Source: Bacteroidales bacterium (GTDB lineage: Bacteria > Bacteroidota > Bacteroidia > Bacteroidales > JACABE01). From it: a stretch of DNA of 64,000 nt. A model generated the notes under the pieces. The model saw only the letters and a list, made by a program, of their open reading frames with translations, was not told the origin of the DNA and did not search any database. Within the stretch, counting starts at the first letter, position 1, and the number at the start of each line of letters is the position of its first letter. Location of the stretch: positions 50,659 through 114,658 of the forward strand of contig JAHEYQ010000002.1 of assembly GCA_023251515.1 (NCBI GenBank), in the 5' to 3' direction. The translations under genes and the position numbers were made by a program. Of this stretch, positions 1-7,635 are shown in pieces.

Positions 1-2
1 CA

Positions 3-71
3 AGAGAAAGACAAGTAAAAAATTGGAAAAGCAAATCAAAAATCACCCAATTAATCAATTTCAAAGTATAG
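3..71 (+). CDS. GIY-YIG endonuclease, 3' end only (first tandem copy)
   Basis: Only the last 22 codons and the stop lie in the window; the rest is left of position 1. The bases are identical to 386-454, the end of the complete GIY-YIG gene 383 bp downstream, so this is the tail of a tandem paralogue. The encoded tail ([13 protein letters not shown]...) is the basic C-terminus typical of these small nucleases. The TAG stop (69-71) sits inside the tRNA-like element that follows. Whether the missing 5' part is intact cannot be seen. Confidence 0.8.
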   Translation, partial: RERQVKNWKSKSKITQLINFKV

Positions 72-139
72 CTCTATTGTTTAGAGAATCCCGATTTCAA
101 TCGGGAGGGTCACTGGTTCGACCCCAGTAATTCCCACCA
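69..139 (+). other. tRNA 3'-half-like element, copy 1
   Basis: This segment looks like the 3' part of a tRNA. It has a D-arm-like TAGCTC...GAG, an 18-nt palindrome TCCCGATTTCAATCGGGA at 89-106 in the anticodon-arm position, a perfect T-arm (stem 112-116/124-128, loop TTCGACC), an acceptor 3' strand AATTCCC, discriminator A and an encoded CCA (137-139). No 5' acceptor strand GGGAATT exists upstream; that place holds the end of the nuclease gene. It is therefore a tRNA mimic or remnant, not a functional tRNA. It differs from copy 2 by one base, at 122 in the T-loop. Confidence 0.7.
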
Positions 140-142
140 CAT

Positions 143-172
143 AAAAGCTGATTCTTTGAGTCAGCTTTTTTA
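143..172 (+). terminator. Rho-independent terminator after unit 1
   Basis: AAAAGCTGA (143-151) pairs with TCAGCTTTT (161-169), followed by a T-run. It closes the first GIY-YIG/tRNA-like unit and is repeated after unit 2. Confidence 0.75.
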
Positions 173-181
173 GTTTATTAA

Positions 182-451
<270 letters not shown>

Positions 452-454
<3 letters not shown>

Positions 455-522
455 CTCTATTGTTTAGAGAATCCCGATTTCAATCGGGAGGGTCACTGGT
501 TCGAACCCAGTAATTCCCACCA
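452..522 (+). other. tRNA 3'-half-like element, copy 2
   Basis: Same architecture as the element at 69-139: D-arm-like TAGCTC, palindromic arm 472-489, T-arm 495-511 with loop TTCGAAC, acceptor strand AATTCCC, discriminator and CCA ending at 522. Again there is no 5' acceptor strand. Read in one frame the segment gives PDFNREGHWFEPSNSHH, which I recall as a read-through tail annotated on homologous GIY-YIG proteins in other Bacteroidota. That is recollection, not a search. Confidence 0.7.
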
Positions 523-525
523 CAT

Positions 526-552
526 AAAAGCTGATTCTTTGAGTCAGCTTTA
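526..552 (+). terminator. Terminator-like hairpin after unit 2
   Basis: AAAGCTGA and TCAGCTTT pair as in unit 1, but the T-run has decayed (TTTAATG), so it may terminate less well. Confidence 0.5.
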
Positions 553-650
553 ATGTTTATTAAAAAATTAGATTTGTGAATCCCGATTCAAAATTCAGAT
601 ATTTTTCAAACCAATAACTATCTTAAAATTTTCTCTGTTAATTCTAAGAA

Positions 651-683
651 ATAAAAAAAACCGTTACATTTTTTTTGTAACGG
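651..683 (-). terminator. Terminator of the tRNA-Ala gene
   Basis: CCGTTAC/GTAACGG (661-667/677-683) forms a 7-bp stem. On the minus strand it is followed by a run of eight T (653-660), directly downstream of the tRNA. Confidence 0.85.
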
Positions 684-697
684 CTTAACTTTCAAAG

Positions 698-771
698 TGG
701 AGCGTATGGGAGTCGAACCCATGACCTTCAGACTGCCAGTCTGACACTCTAGCCAACTGAGCTAACGCCCC
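698..771 (-). tRNA. tRNA-Ala (anticodon GGC)
   Basis: On the minus strand a full cloverleaf is readable. The acceptor is GGGGCGT/ACGCTCC with the G3:U70 pair that identifies alanine tRNA. The D-arm is GCTCAGTTGGCTAGAGT, the anticodon arm TCAGA-CTGGCAG-TCTGA has anticodon GGC, the variable loop is AGGTC, and the T-arm is ATGGG-TTCGACT-CCCAT. The discriminator is A. CCA is not encoded, unlike the tRNA-like elements upstream. Confidence 0.97.
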
Positions 772-818
772 ATTTGTTTGCAAATATATAAATTTTATTT
801 ATTTTACTCAAACTTTCT

Positions 819-1379
819 TTACACTTTTTTATATGCCATTACCAGTTCTTTATACCATTTCTTCCCATATTTTCTAATAAGCGGTTCTTTCAAAAACTCA
901 AAAAGTTTTACGTCTAATCTCTTACCATGTAATAGTGCCTTATCACAAATTTGCCATTTATGGTAATTTACAGCATCAAAATCTTTATAATTCTGAATTC
1001 TGATGGGATACAAATGACAGGATACAGGCTTTTGAAACTTAATTTTTTTTTGTTCCCAAGCTTTTTCTATTGCACATTTGGCTATTTCTTCTTCAAAATA
1101 TACAAAAATGCATTCGCGATGATTTACCAAAGGAGTTACAAAGTTTCCCCATTCATCATAATCAAAAACACCATTATTTTCAACAGCAGTAATCCCAGCT
1201 TCAGTCATATAAGGCTTTATCAACTCTATTTCATCCTCTAAAATGCTGATTTCCTCTGCATCCATTGGAGCACCTGCATCACCTTCAACACAACAGGCAC
1301 CTTTGCATTTTTTTAAATCACAAACAAAACAAATGTCTTTTAAGTCGTCTGAAATTATCGTATTATTTATTGAAATCAT
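819..1379 (-). CDS. DUF3109 family Cys-rich protein
   Basis: A 186-residue protein recognised as DUF3109, common in Bacteroidota. The N-terminal cluster C17-x2-C20-x4-C25-x3-CC30, then further Cys residues in RECIF, KCAIE, SCHLYP and QICDK, suggests a bound metal or Fe-S cluster, as in the related YkgJ/CxxCxxCC family. No signal peptide or membrane segment is present, so it is probably cytoplasmic. It is monocistronic between tRNA-Ala and the divergent aspartate kinase. A CAAAGTTA box on the plus strand (1384-1391, TAACTTTG on minus) lies just upstream of the ATG. Biochemical function is unknown. Confidence 0.85.
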   Translation of the reverse strand: MISINNTIISDDLKDICFVCDLKKCKGACCVEGDAGAPMDAEEISILEDEIELIKPYMTEAGITAVENNGVFDYDEWGNFVTPLVNHRECIFVYFEEEIAKCAIEKAWEQKKIKFQKPVSCHLYPIRIQNYKDFDAVNYHKWQICDKALLHGKRLDVKLFEFLKEPLIRKYGKKWYKELVMAYKKV

Positions 1380-1468
1380 GAGGCAAAGTTAAGGAAAAAT
1401 AAGAAGAAAATTCCTGTTCAACTAAATTTGACAAACGAAAAAAATAAGATAATCATTCTAAAAATTAT

Positions 1469-1476
1469 TACTTTTG
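1469..1476 (+). promoter_or_regulatory. Bacteroidota -7 box for aspartate kinase
   Basis: TACTTTTG fits the TAnnTTTG consensus and lies 18 bp before the ATG at 1495. No TTTG lies at the usual distance upstream, so the -33 element is not evident. Confidence 0.5.
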
Positions 1477-1494
1477 CTTTTTTAAATTTTAAAT

Positions 1495-2766
1495 ATGAAG
1501 GTTTTTAAATTTGGTGGAGCTTCTGTAAACAGTTCATCTGCTGTAAAAAATGTTGCTGATATCCTTATTCAATATAAAGATGATAATATCCTTACGGTAA
1601 TTTCAGCAATGGGTAAAACTACCAATGCACTAGAAAATCTTGCGTTGGAATATTTCAAAAAAACGGATAAAAAAGAAGGTATTTATGATGATGTAAAAGA
1701 ATATCATTTAACCATTATCAATGAACTATTTACAGATAAAACTCATCAAATTTACACAAATATTTCTGACATTTTTAATACACTTTATAAAAAAATCATC
1801 ACTTCTCCTACCGATAATTTTGACTTTGAATATGACCAAATTGTTTCTTTTGGCGAAATAATTTCCACAAAAATTGTTAGCAACTATTTGTCATACAAAA
1901 ATATTAAAAACAAATGGATAGATGCCAGAGAAATAATCAGAACAGATTTAACTTATCGTGAAGGCAAGGTTGACTGGAGTTTTACTGAAAGTTGCATCCA
2001 GCAAAACATCTTACCTCTTTTTTCAAAAAATAAAGAAAACCTAATTATTTCACAAGGTTTTATAGGCGGTGGAAGAGGAAATCACACGGTAACATTAGGA
2101 AGAGAAGGTTCTGATTATTCAGCTGCAATTTTTGCATTTGGATTAAATGCAAACGAAATGACTATTTGGAAAGATGTTCCGGGTTTACTAAATGCTGATC
2201 CCAAATTTTTTAAAGATACGCATAAACTTGACACCATTTCTTACAGAGAAGCCATTGAACTAGCATATTACGGAGCTACAATCATTCATCCAAAAACCAT
2301 CAAACCACTTCAGAATAAGAATATTCCCCTTTTTGTAAAATCTTTTATGAATCCTGAAAATGCAGGAACTATAATTTCAAATATTGAAAATTCGGATGAT
2401 ATAATTCCTTCATTCATTTTTAAGCAAAAACAAGCTTTGGTTTCTATTTCACCAAAAGACTTTTCATTTATTGCTGAAGACAATTTATCTGAAATTTTCA
2501 ATATTATTGCTGAAAATCAAATAAAAATAAATCTAATGCAAAATTCAGCCATTAGTTTTTCTATATGTATGGATGCTGACAACAGGCATTTTGATAAATT
2601 AATTATTGATTTACAACAGAAATTTAAAGTGAAATATAATAACAATCTCGACTTAATTACCATCAGACATTACAATCAATCAATTATTGATAAAATTGTA
2701 AGTAACCGGAAAATATTATTGGAACAAAAAAGTAGGGTAACTGCTCAAATAATTGTTGAAAATTAA
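1495..2766 (+). CDS. Aspartate kinase (monofunctional)
   Basis: A 423-residue aspartokinase that phosphorylates L-aspartate, the first step towards lysine, threonine, methionine and diaminopimelate. The amino-acid-kinase domain starts with KFGGASV (residues 4-10), followed by the IVSFGEIIS segment, the glycine loop GFIGGGRGNHTVTLGREGSD and the nucleotide region with TIWKDVPG and ATIIHPKTI. The C-terminal ~130 residues are in the position of the regulatory ACT domains but are divergent. There is no homoserine dehydrogenase fusion. The stop is 1 nt from the stop of the convergent glycosyltransferase gene. Which isozyme it is (lysine- or threonine-sensitive) cannot be told from sequence. Confidence 0.92.
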   Translation: MKVFKFGGASVNSSSAVKNVADILIQYKDDNILTVISAMGKTTNALENLALEYFKKTDKKEGIYDDVKEYHLTIINELFTDKTHQIYTNISDIFNTLYKKIITSPTDNFDFEYDQIVSFGEIISTKIVSNYLSYKNIKNKWIDAREIIRTDLTYREGKVDWSFTESCIQQNILPLFSKNKENLIISQGFIGGGRGNHTVTLGREGSDYSAAIFAFGLNANEMTIWKDVPGLLNADPKFFKDTHKLDTISYREAIELAYYGATIIHPKTIKPLQNKNIPLFVKSFMNPENAGTIISNIENSDDIIPSFIFKQKQALVSISPKDFSFIAEDNLSEIFNIIAENQIKINLMQNSAISFSICMDADNRHFDKLIIDLQQKFKVKYNNNLDLITIRHYNQSIIDKIVSNRKILLEQKSRVTAQIIVEN

Positions 2767-2767
2767 C

Positions 2768-3907
2768 CTATTGACGAACACTTCGTCCTTTCCACTTATA
2801 AGGAAGAAAACATGATAAAATACCTATTATCAACACATAAGGGAAATACAAAAACTGAAGCAGAAGATAATAATAAAGTAGATCTTTACGCTTTATATGA
2901 TTAGAAATCAAAAACAAAATCGGAAAATCTATTATTACTTTTATCATAAATAAAAACAAACTATAATAAAAATATTTAGATAAAAACACACCACTTACAA
3001 AAAACAATCCAATTGAAAAATTAAAAATAAAAACAAGTGCGGCAACAAATAAAATTGCTAAATCTCTATAAACTTTTGTTTTTGAAGCCCATCTGATTCT
3101 TTGATTTACAAACTCTTTTAACGTTTTAACAGCAGAGGTATAAACAATTGATTCTTTATTGGTTATAAAAGATATGCTTGATTTACCATAATGCTTTTTA
3201 ATTTTTAGCAACAAGAAAACATCATCACCTGATGCAATATTTTTATCAGATTTGTAGCCACCTACTTCTATAAATACCTGCTTTTCAAATATTAAATTAG
3301 CACCATTACACATAATCGGGAATCCCATTTTAACTCCGCCAATTCCGGATGCAATTAAACTTATAAACTCGAGATGCTGCATTTTTTCGAAAATATTTAT
3401 ATCATTATGATAAGCTACCATTCCTACAATAAGTCTTGATTGATATTCAGAATAATGCTCTGCTATGCTTTTTAACCAATTAACACCAAAAATACAATCT
3501 GCATCGGTAGTTATAATCAATTCACCTTCAGCATAATTAATTGCATTCGTTAATGCATTCTTTTTATAGGTTGGATTCGCAATATCCGCTTCAATTCTCA
3601 ATAATTTGATATTTAGGTCAGGATTTTGAATAATAAAAGAATTTACAACTTCAGAAGTGTTATCTGTTGAAGCATCATCAACAATGATAACTTCAAAAAA
3701 AAGTGGATTATAGGTCTGATTACGAATAGAATCTAAGAGAAAGTGAATCTGATGAGCTTCATCTCGGGCAGGTATAACAAGACTTAATTTTACATTTGAA
3801 ACTAATTTTTTAGTATCCTTTTGAGAAATAGCAAGATTGAAACAAAAAGTGTAACTGATTATTAATATAACATATAAAAAACTGATTATTAATAAAAAAA
3901 TAAGCAT
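2768..3907 (-). CDS. Glycosyltransferase family 2, membrane-bound
   Basis: A 379-residue GT-A-fold glycosyltransferase. One N-terminal membrane segment (about 1-25) precedes the catalytic domain with VIPARDE (44-50), VDDAS (76-80), the metal-binding DAD (135-137), a GDD motif at about 228 and the QRIRW motif near 270 that is typical of processive or lipid-linked GT2 enzymes. Three or so hydrophobic C-terminal segments follow. It is co-transcribed behind the flippase-like gene (11 nt apart), so the two may build and move one glycolipid or polymer. Donor and acceptor are unknown. Confidence 0.88.
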   Translation of the reverse strand: MLIFLLIISFLYVILIISYTFCFNLAISQKDTKKLVSNVKLSLVIPARDEAHQIHFLLDSIRNQTYNPLFFEVIIVDDASTDNTSEVVNSFIIQNPDLNIKLLRIEADIANPTYKKNALTNAINYAEGELIITTDADCIFGVNWLKSIAEHYSEYQSRLIVGMVAYHNDINIFEKMQHLEFISLIASGIGGVKMGFPIMCNGANLIFEKQVFIEVGGYKSDKNIASGDDVFLLLKIKKHYGKSSISFITNKESIVYTSAVKTLKEFVNQRIRWASKTKVYRDLAILFVAALVFIFNFSIGLFFVSGVFLSKYFYYSLFLFMIKVIIDFPILFLISNHIKRKDLLYYYLLLQFLYFPYVLIIGILSCFLPYKWKGRSVRQ

Positions 3908-3918
3908 GAAAATTAATA

Positions 3919-4935
3919 TTATTCTTTAAAAAATTTAAGTTTTAATACAAAAATATTACCAATAAAAGCAGGTAAAGCCAGATTAATTATCCATAACATC
4001 GACGTAGCTGCTATCACTTCAAAATTAAAATTACAATTCAAATTTAAGCTTGTATTATAATAATAACTAAATACTCCAACAGCAACTGAACCTCTTATAC
4101 CTAACTCTGCTAAAGCAATACTGGGTATAGCCGAAATAATAAAATATATTAGCGAAATCAGAAAAATTCCTTCGAAAAAAGAAATTGGCAAACCAAAAAA
4201 ACGTAGAAGAAGAAAAAATTGAAAAGAAAAAACAATATATCTTAAAAAACTCATCATCAAAGTATTTCGCAATTCGTAAAACTTAAAATAAGAAAAAACC
4301 TTGAAGTAATTCTTTATTTTTCTCCATTTTGAAGGAATAAAATGTACTATAAATTTGCTTAGAAATGACACATTAAAAAATAAGGAGATAAAAATTAAAT
4401 TAATAATTATCAATAAAAAAATAAAACCATATAAAACATAAGCTGGTATAAAATCGGAAGTTAATATATACTTAAAGATATAAATTACTAAACTTATTGA
4501 TCCAATTAAAATTGTTATAATTAATTGGCTCATACTGCATAGCGTAGAAATAAAAATAGCTTTCCACGGGTTGGATTTTTTTAAAATAAAAACCCTGCCT
4601 AAAAACTCTCCTATCCTATTTGGAGTAAAAGTACTTACGCTTAAACCTGCTAATATGGCTTTAACAGCTTTGAAGTAACTGATTTTCTCGATTTTTCCAA
4701 TCAGATATCGCCATTTGTAAGCTTCGATACTCCAATTTAATAACATTAGAAAAAAGACAAACAAAAAAAGAAAAAAAGAATAAAATTCAGAATTTTTAAT
4801 ATAAAAAAAAGATAATGACTTTTTATAATTTTCATTATCAAATAATTGAAATGCAATATAAGAATAAGAACCAGAAATAATTACAAATCTGAGTATAAAA
4901 TTGTAAGTTTTATTTAATTTTGTATTTTTAAACAT
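3919..4935 (-). CDS. Flippase-like / LPG synthase TM-domain protein (UPF0104)
   Basis: A 338-residue integral membrane protein with about eight hydrophobic segments. It resembles the UPF0104/AglD2-like family that includes the membrane half of lysylphosphatidylglycerol synthase: the stretch TFTPNRIGEFLGR (about 107-119) is the family's TP-R-GE signature and SAIPSIALAELGIRGS lies in the second half. The soluble aminoacyl-transfer domain of MprF is absent, so lipid translocation or a helper role for the neighbouring GT2 is more likely than lysinylation. It is divergent from ruvC with only 13 bp between the start codons. Confidence 0.82.
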   Translation of the reverse strand: MFKNTKLNKTYNFILRFVIISGSYSYIAFQLFDNENYKKSLSFFYIKNSEFYSFFLFLFVFFLMLLNWSIEAYKWRYLIGKIEKISYFKAVKAILAGLSVSTFTPNRIGEFLGRVFILKKSNPWKAIFISTLCSMSQLIITILIGSISLVIYIFKYILTSDFIPAYVLYGFIFLLIIINLIFISLFFNVSFLSKFIVHFIPSKWRKIKNYFKVFSYFKFYELRNTLMMSFLRYIVFSFQFFLLLRFFGLPISFFEGIFLISLIYFIISAIPSIALAELGIRGSVAVGVFSYYYNTSLNLNCNFNFEVIAATSMLWIINLALPAFIGNIFVLKLKFFKE

Positions 4936-4948
4936 TTAAACAAATATT

Positions 4949-5512
4949 TTGCCAACAGAAAAAATCATATTAGGAATCGATCCAGGTACTACCATAATGG
5001 GTTACGGTGTTATTTTACAAAAAGGAAATAAAATCGAACTCATTACATTAGACGTGTTAAAATTAGACAAATTTTCTGATCATCCGTTAAAATTAAAGAA
5101 AATTTTTGAAACTTGTTTGCAACTCATTGAAAAACACAATCCTGACGCAATGGCTTTAGAAGCTCCATTTTTTGGTAAGAATGTACAATCAATGTTGAAA
5201 TTGGGCAGAGCACAAGGCGTTGCAATGGCAGCCGGTTTATTCCGTTCGATACCCATATTTGAGTATTCCCCCAAAAAGATAAAACAATCGATTACAGGCA
5301 ACGGAAATGCCTCAAAAGAGCAAGTAGCAGCAATGTTGCAAAGGCTATTAAATTTCACTGAACTTCCAAAACATCTTGATGCAACTGATGGATTGGCAGC
5401 GGCAGTTTGTCATTATTTTCAACGAGATAAAGATTCGGAGAATCAATCTTTTACTGGCTGGGCCAGTTACGTAAGTAAAAATCCGGAGAAAATAATAAAA
5501 AAACCGCTATAA
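4949..5512 (+). CDS. ruvC: Crossover junction endodeoxyribonuclease RuvC
   Basis: A 187-residue Holliday-junction resolvase, acting with RuvAB in recombination repair. The four acidic catalytic residues are in place: D11 in GIDPG, E71 in LEAPFF, and D144/D147 in HLDATDG. The start must be TTG at 4949: an in-frame TAA lies at 4937 and the first internal ATG (codon 17) falls after D11. The C-terminus carries about 25 residues beyond the conserved domain. The promoter must overlap the divergent membrane-protein gene. The stop lies in a terminator hairpin. Confidence 0.96.
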   Translation: MPTEKIILGIDPGTTIMGYGVILQKGNKIELITLDVLKLDKFSDHPLKLKKIFETCLQLIEKHNPDAMALEAPFFGKNVQSMLKLGRAQGVAMAAGLFRSIPIFEYSPKKIKQSITGNGNASKEQVAAMLQRLLNFTELPKHLDATDGLAAAVCHYFQRDKDSENQSFTGWASYVSKNPEKIIKKPL

Positions 5513-5523
5513 ATCAGCGGTTT
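5501..5523. terminator. Bidirectional terminator between ruvC and HIT gene
   Basis: AAACCGCT (5501-5508) pairs with AGCGGTTT (5516-5523) over the ruvC stop codon. The minus strand has a T-rich tail (TTTTTTTATTATT) and the plus strand a short T-run, so it can serve both convergent genes. Confidence 0.8.
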
Positions 5524-5528
5524 TGGAA

Positions 5529-5930
5529 TTATAATTTATTAAATTCTTTAGAAATATTTTCAGCAATTTCAAGAAATTCTTCTTTTTCCAGCTTCAACTT
5601 TTCTCTTTTAAAATCCATATCATAAATCGAATTGATTGGAATTAAATGAATATGCGCATGTCTTACTTCAAGTCCAATAACAGTTAAACCAACTTTTTGA
5701 CAAGGAATAACATTTCCGATGGCTTTGGCAACTTTTTTAGCAAAAAGAAATAGATTTTGATATTCATCATCTTCAATATCAAATATATAATCAATTTCAT
5801 TTTTAGGAATAACCAAAGCATGACCTTTTGCTAATGGAAAAATATCAAGAAAAGCATAAAAATTTTCATTTTCTGCTATTTTATAAGAAGGAATTTCACC
5901 TTCAATAATTTTTGTAAAAATACTTGGCAT
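5529..5930 (-). CDS. HIT family hydrolase
   Basis: A 133-residue histidine-triad protein (Hint/PKCI-like branch), which hydrolyses nucleoside phosphoramidates or related nucleotides. It opens with MPSIFTKIIEGEIPSYK, carries DIFPLAKGHALVIPK in the middle, and has the active site HAHIHLIPI (the H-x-H-x-H-x-x triad). The start is placed at the MPSIF methionine because any longer reading frame runs into greA, which ends 10 bp upstream, and because family members begin here. It is co-directional with greA and probably shares its transcript. Confidence 0.93.
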   Translation of the reverse strand: MPSIFTKIIEGEIPSYKIAENENFYAFLDIFPLAKGHALVIPKNEIDYIFDIEDDEYQNLFLFAKKVAKAIGNVIPCQKVGLTVIGLEVRHAHIHLIPINSIYDMDFKREKLKLEKEEFLEIAENISKEFNKL

Positions 5931-5940
5931 AAAAAAAGCA

Positions 5941-6420
5941 TTAAGAAGTTCGTGAAATTTCAACAATTTCAAAAGGAATAATACCAGCAGGAACCTGAAC
6001 ATCAATTTTATCACCAAGTTTTCTACCTAAAATACCTTTAGAAATAGGAGAAGTAACTGACAATTTGCCACTTTTTAAATCAGCTTCGCTTTCAGGAACA
6101 ATTATATATTTCATTAAAGCATTATTTTTCAAATTTTTAATAGTTACAGTTGAAAATAACAAAACTTTTGAAACATCTAATTTTGTTTCATCCAATAAAC
6201 GTGCATTGCGAATTAATTCCTGTAATTTTGAAATTTTGATTTCGAGTAAGCCCTGAGCTTCTTTAGCAGCATCATATTCGGCATTTTCTGATAAATCACC
6301 TTTATCTCTAGCTTCTGCAATCATTTTAGAAATATTCGGACGTTCAACTGTAGTTAGATGATTTAAATCTTCTTTAAGCTTATCTAAGCCTTCCTGACTA
6401 TAATAAGAAATTTTAGACAT
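5941..6420 (-). CDS. greA: Transcription elongation factor GreA
   Basis: A 159-residue transcript-cleavage factor that rescues backtracked RNA polymerase. It has the N-terminal coiled coil with the acidic tip region (EARDKGDLSENAEYDAAKE, about 36-54), whose D and E residues position the catalytic magnesium, and the C-terminal FKBP-like domain with ISPISKGILGRKLGD-type sequence (TSPISKGILG...). The length is normal. It is followed at once by the HIT gene. Confidence 0.97.
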   Translation of the reverse strand: MSKISYYSQEGLDKLKEDLNHLTTVERPNISKMIAEARDKGDLSENAEYDAAKEAQGLLEIKISKLQELIRNARLLDETKLDVSKVLLFSTVTIKNLKNNALMKYIIVPESEADLKSGKLSVTSPISKGILGRKLGDKIDVQVPAGIIPFEIVEISRTS

Positions 6421-6454
6421 AATTATAATTCATTTAAATTGTTATAATACAAAA

Positions 6455-6476
6455 GACCCTTTAATTAAAAAGGGTC
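6455..6476 (-). terminator. Terminator after the PorV-like gene
   Basis: GACCCTTT (6455-6462) pairs with AAAGGGTC (6469-6476). On the minus strand it follows the PorV-like stop and is trailed by TTTTG, separating the surface operon from greA. Confidence 0.75.
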
Positions 6477-6525
6477 CTTTGTAAATTTACTAAATAAGGA
6501 TTAACCTAAATGTAAAAATATTGTA

Positions 6526-7590
6526 TTACAGATTAATACGAGCACCAATAGTGTGAACACCTTGAAATGGATCTGTAGATCTGTAAGAATAATCTATTGA
6601 AAAAGTAGAACCTTTTTCTTTATTAAGTGGTGCTTGAATAGAAAATCCAGCAGTAGCTCCTGTTAAGGCAGTTTTGCGGGTTGATTTTTCAAAAATACCA
6701 TCTTCATAAACAAAACCACCTCTCAACATTAAATACTGCATAAAGCCATATTCAGCTCCTAAGATATATTGATCATTAGAAAAAGAATTAGAGGTAAAAT
6801 TACCAGCAAATGTAAGTCTGTGATCTTCATTAAAATTAAAATCATAAGCTGCACCAATGTTAATTAAAGAAGGCAATTCAAATTCAGCACCTCTTTCCTC
6901 AATGGTATGAGACATAAAGGAACCATTATGCGTGCCAGCAAAAGAATAACCATCACCAGAAAATTTTAAAGTTGGACCAACATTTTTCATTGAAATACCA
7001 AATTTAATATTATCAGTAGGACCAGTTACATATTGAATACCAGCATCAATAGCAACACCTTGAGTTCCGGCATCTGCAACAGACTCAGAAATGATTTTTA
7101 AGCTGACTCCTCCATAAATACTATTAGAGAATATTTTTGCATATGAAATGGCTATATTAATAAATGATGGGCTAAAAGTACCGATACCACCTTCAGGTTG
7201 TTCGGTAGTTCTTATCATCATATCACCAAAAGACATTGCCATAACACTCATACCTAAAACTCCGGTTTCACCTATTTTTTGAGAAAAACCAAAAGTAGAG
7301 ATATTAATATCTGAACCTTTTAGCCATTGTGTTTGAGAAAAAACGATTTCAGTTTTTTCTGTAAAAGCCAAACTGGCAATATTCGTAAAACTTCCGTCTA
7401 ATCCACGACCATTGGCAGTATTAACTCCACCCCAGCCCGAACTACGGGCCCAGGGGTTTATTAGTAATTCAGATGCACCTGCCTGACCTGCACGGTCTTC
7501 GTTTCCTGCATATGCAACATTTGAATTTATGATTGATAAAGTTATTAAAACCACCGGAATTAATAAACTATATAATTTTTTCATACTCAT
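6526..7590 (-). CDS. PorV/PorQ family outer-membrane protein
   Basis: A 354-residue FadL-like beta-barrel of the PorV/PorQ family. It has a signal peptide (about 1-28, ending in AYAG), the family start region with SELLINPWARSSGWGGVNTA and a plug-like segment with GRGLDGSFTNIASLAF, then alternating barrel strands to the terminal ARINL. PorV is the outer-membrane shuttle that receives type IX secretion cargo from the SprA translocon and hands it to the PorU sortase. This copy is the last gene of an operon with a TonB receptor and a large C-terminal-signal protein, so it may be a dedicated partner rather than the general PorV. Confidence 0.85.
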   Translation of the reverse strand: MSMKKLYSLLIPVVLITLSIINSNVAYAGNEDRAGQAGASELLINPWARSSGWGGVNTANGRGLDGSFTNIASLAFTEKTEIVFSQTQWLKGSDINISTFGFSQKIGETGVLGMSVMAMSFGDMMIRTTEQPEGGIGTFSPSFINIAISYAKIFSNSIYGGVSLKIISESVADAGTQGVAIDAGIQYVTGPTDNIKFGISMKNVGPTLKFSGDGYSFAGTHNGSFMSHTIEERGAEFELPSLINIGAAYDFNFNEDHRLTFAGNFTSNSFSNDQYILGAEYGFMQYLMLRGGFVYEDGIFEKSTRKTALTGATAGFSIQAPLNKEKGSTFSIDYSYRSTDPFQGVHTIGARINL

Positions 7591-7635
7591 TGATTTAATA
7601 TATTATTATATCATTAATTAATACTATATGTCTGA

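Noticed and set aside
69..139. A functional tRNA gene with encoded CCA
   Set aside because: The 5' acceptor strand GGGAATT is absent and the anticodon arm does not give a 7-nt loop on a 5-bp stem; only the 3' half is tRNA-like.
5931..6017. N-terminal extension of the HIT protein
   Set aside because: The extra 29 residues overlap the end of greA and are not part of the HIT family; the start at 5930 fits.
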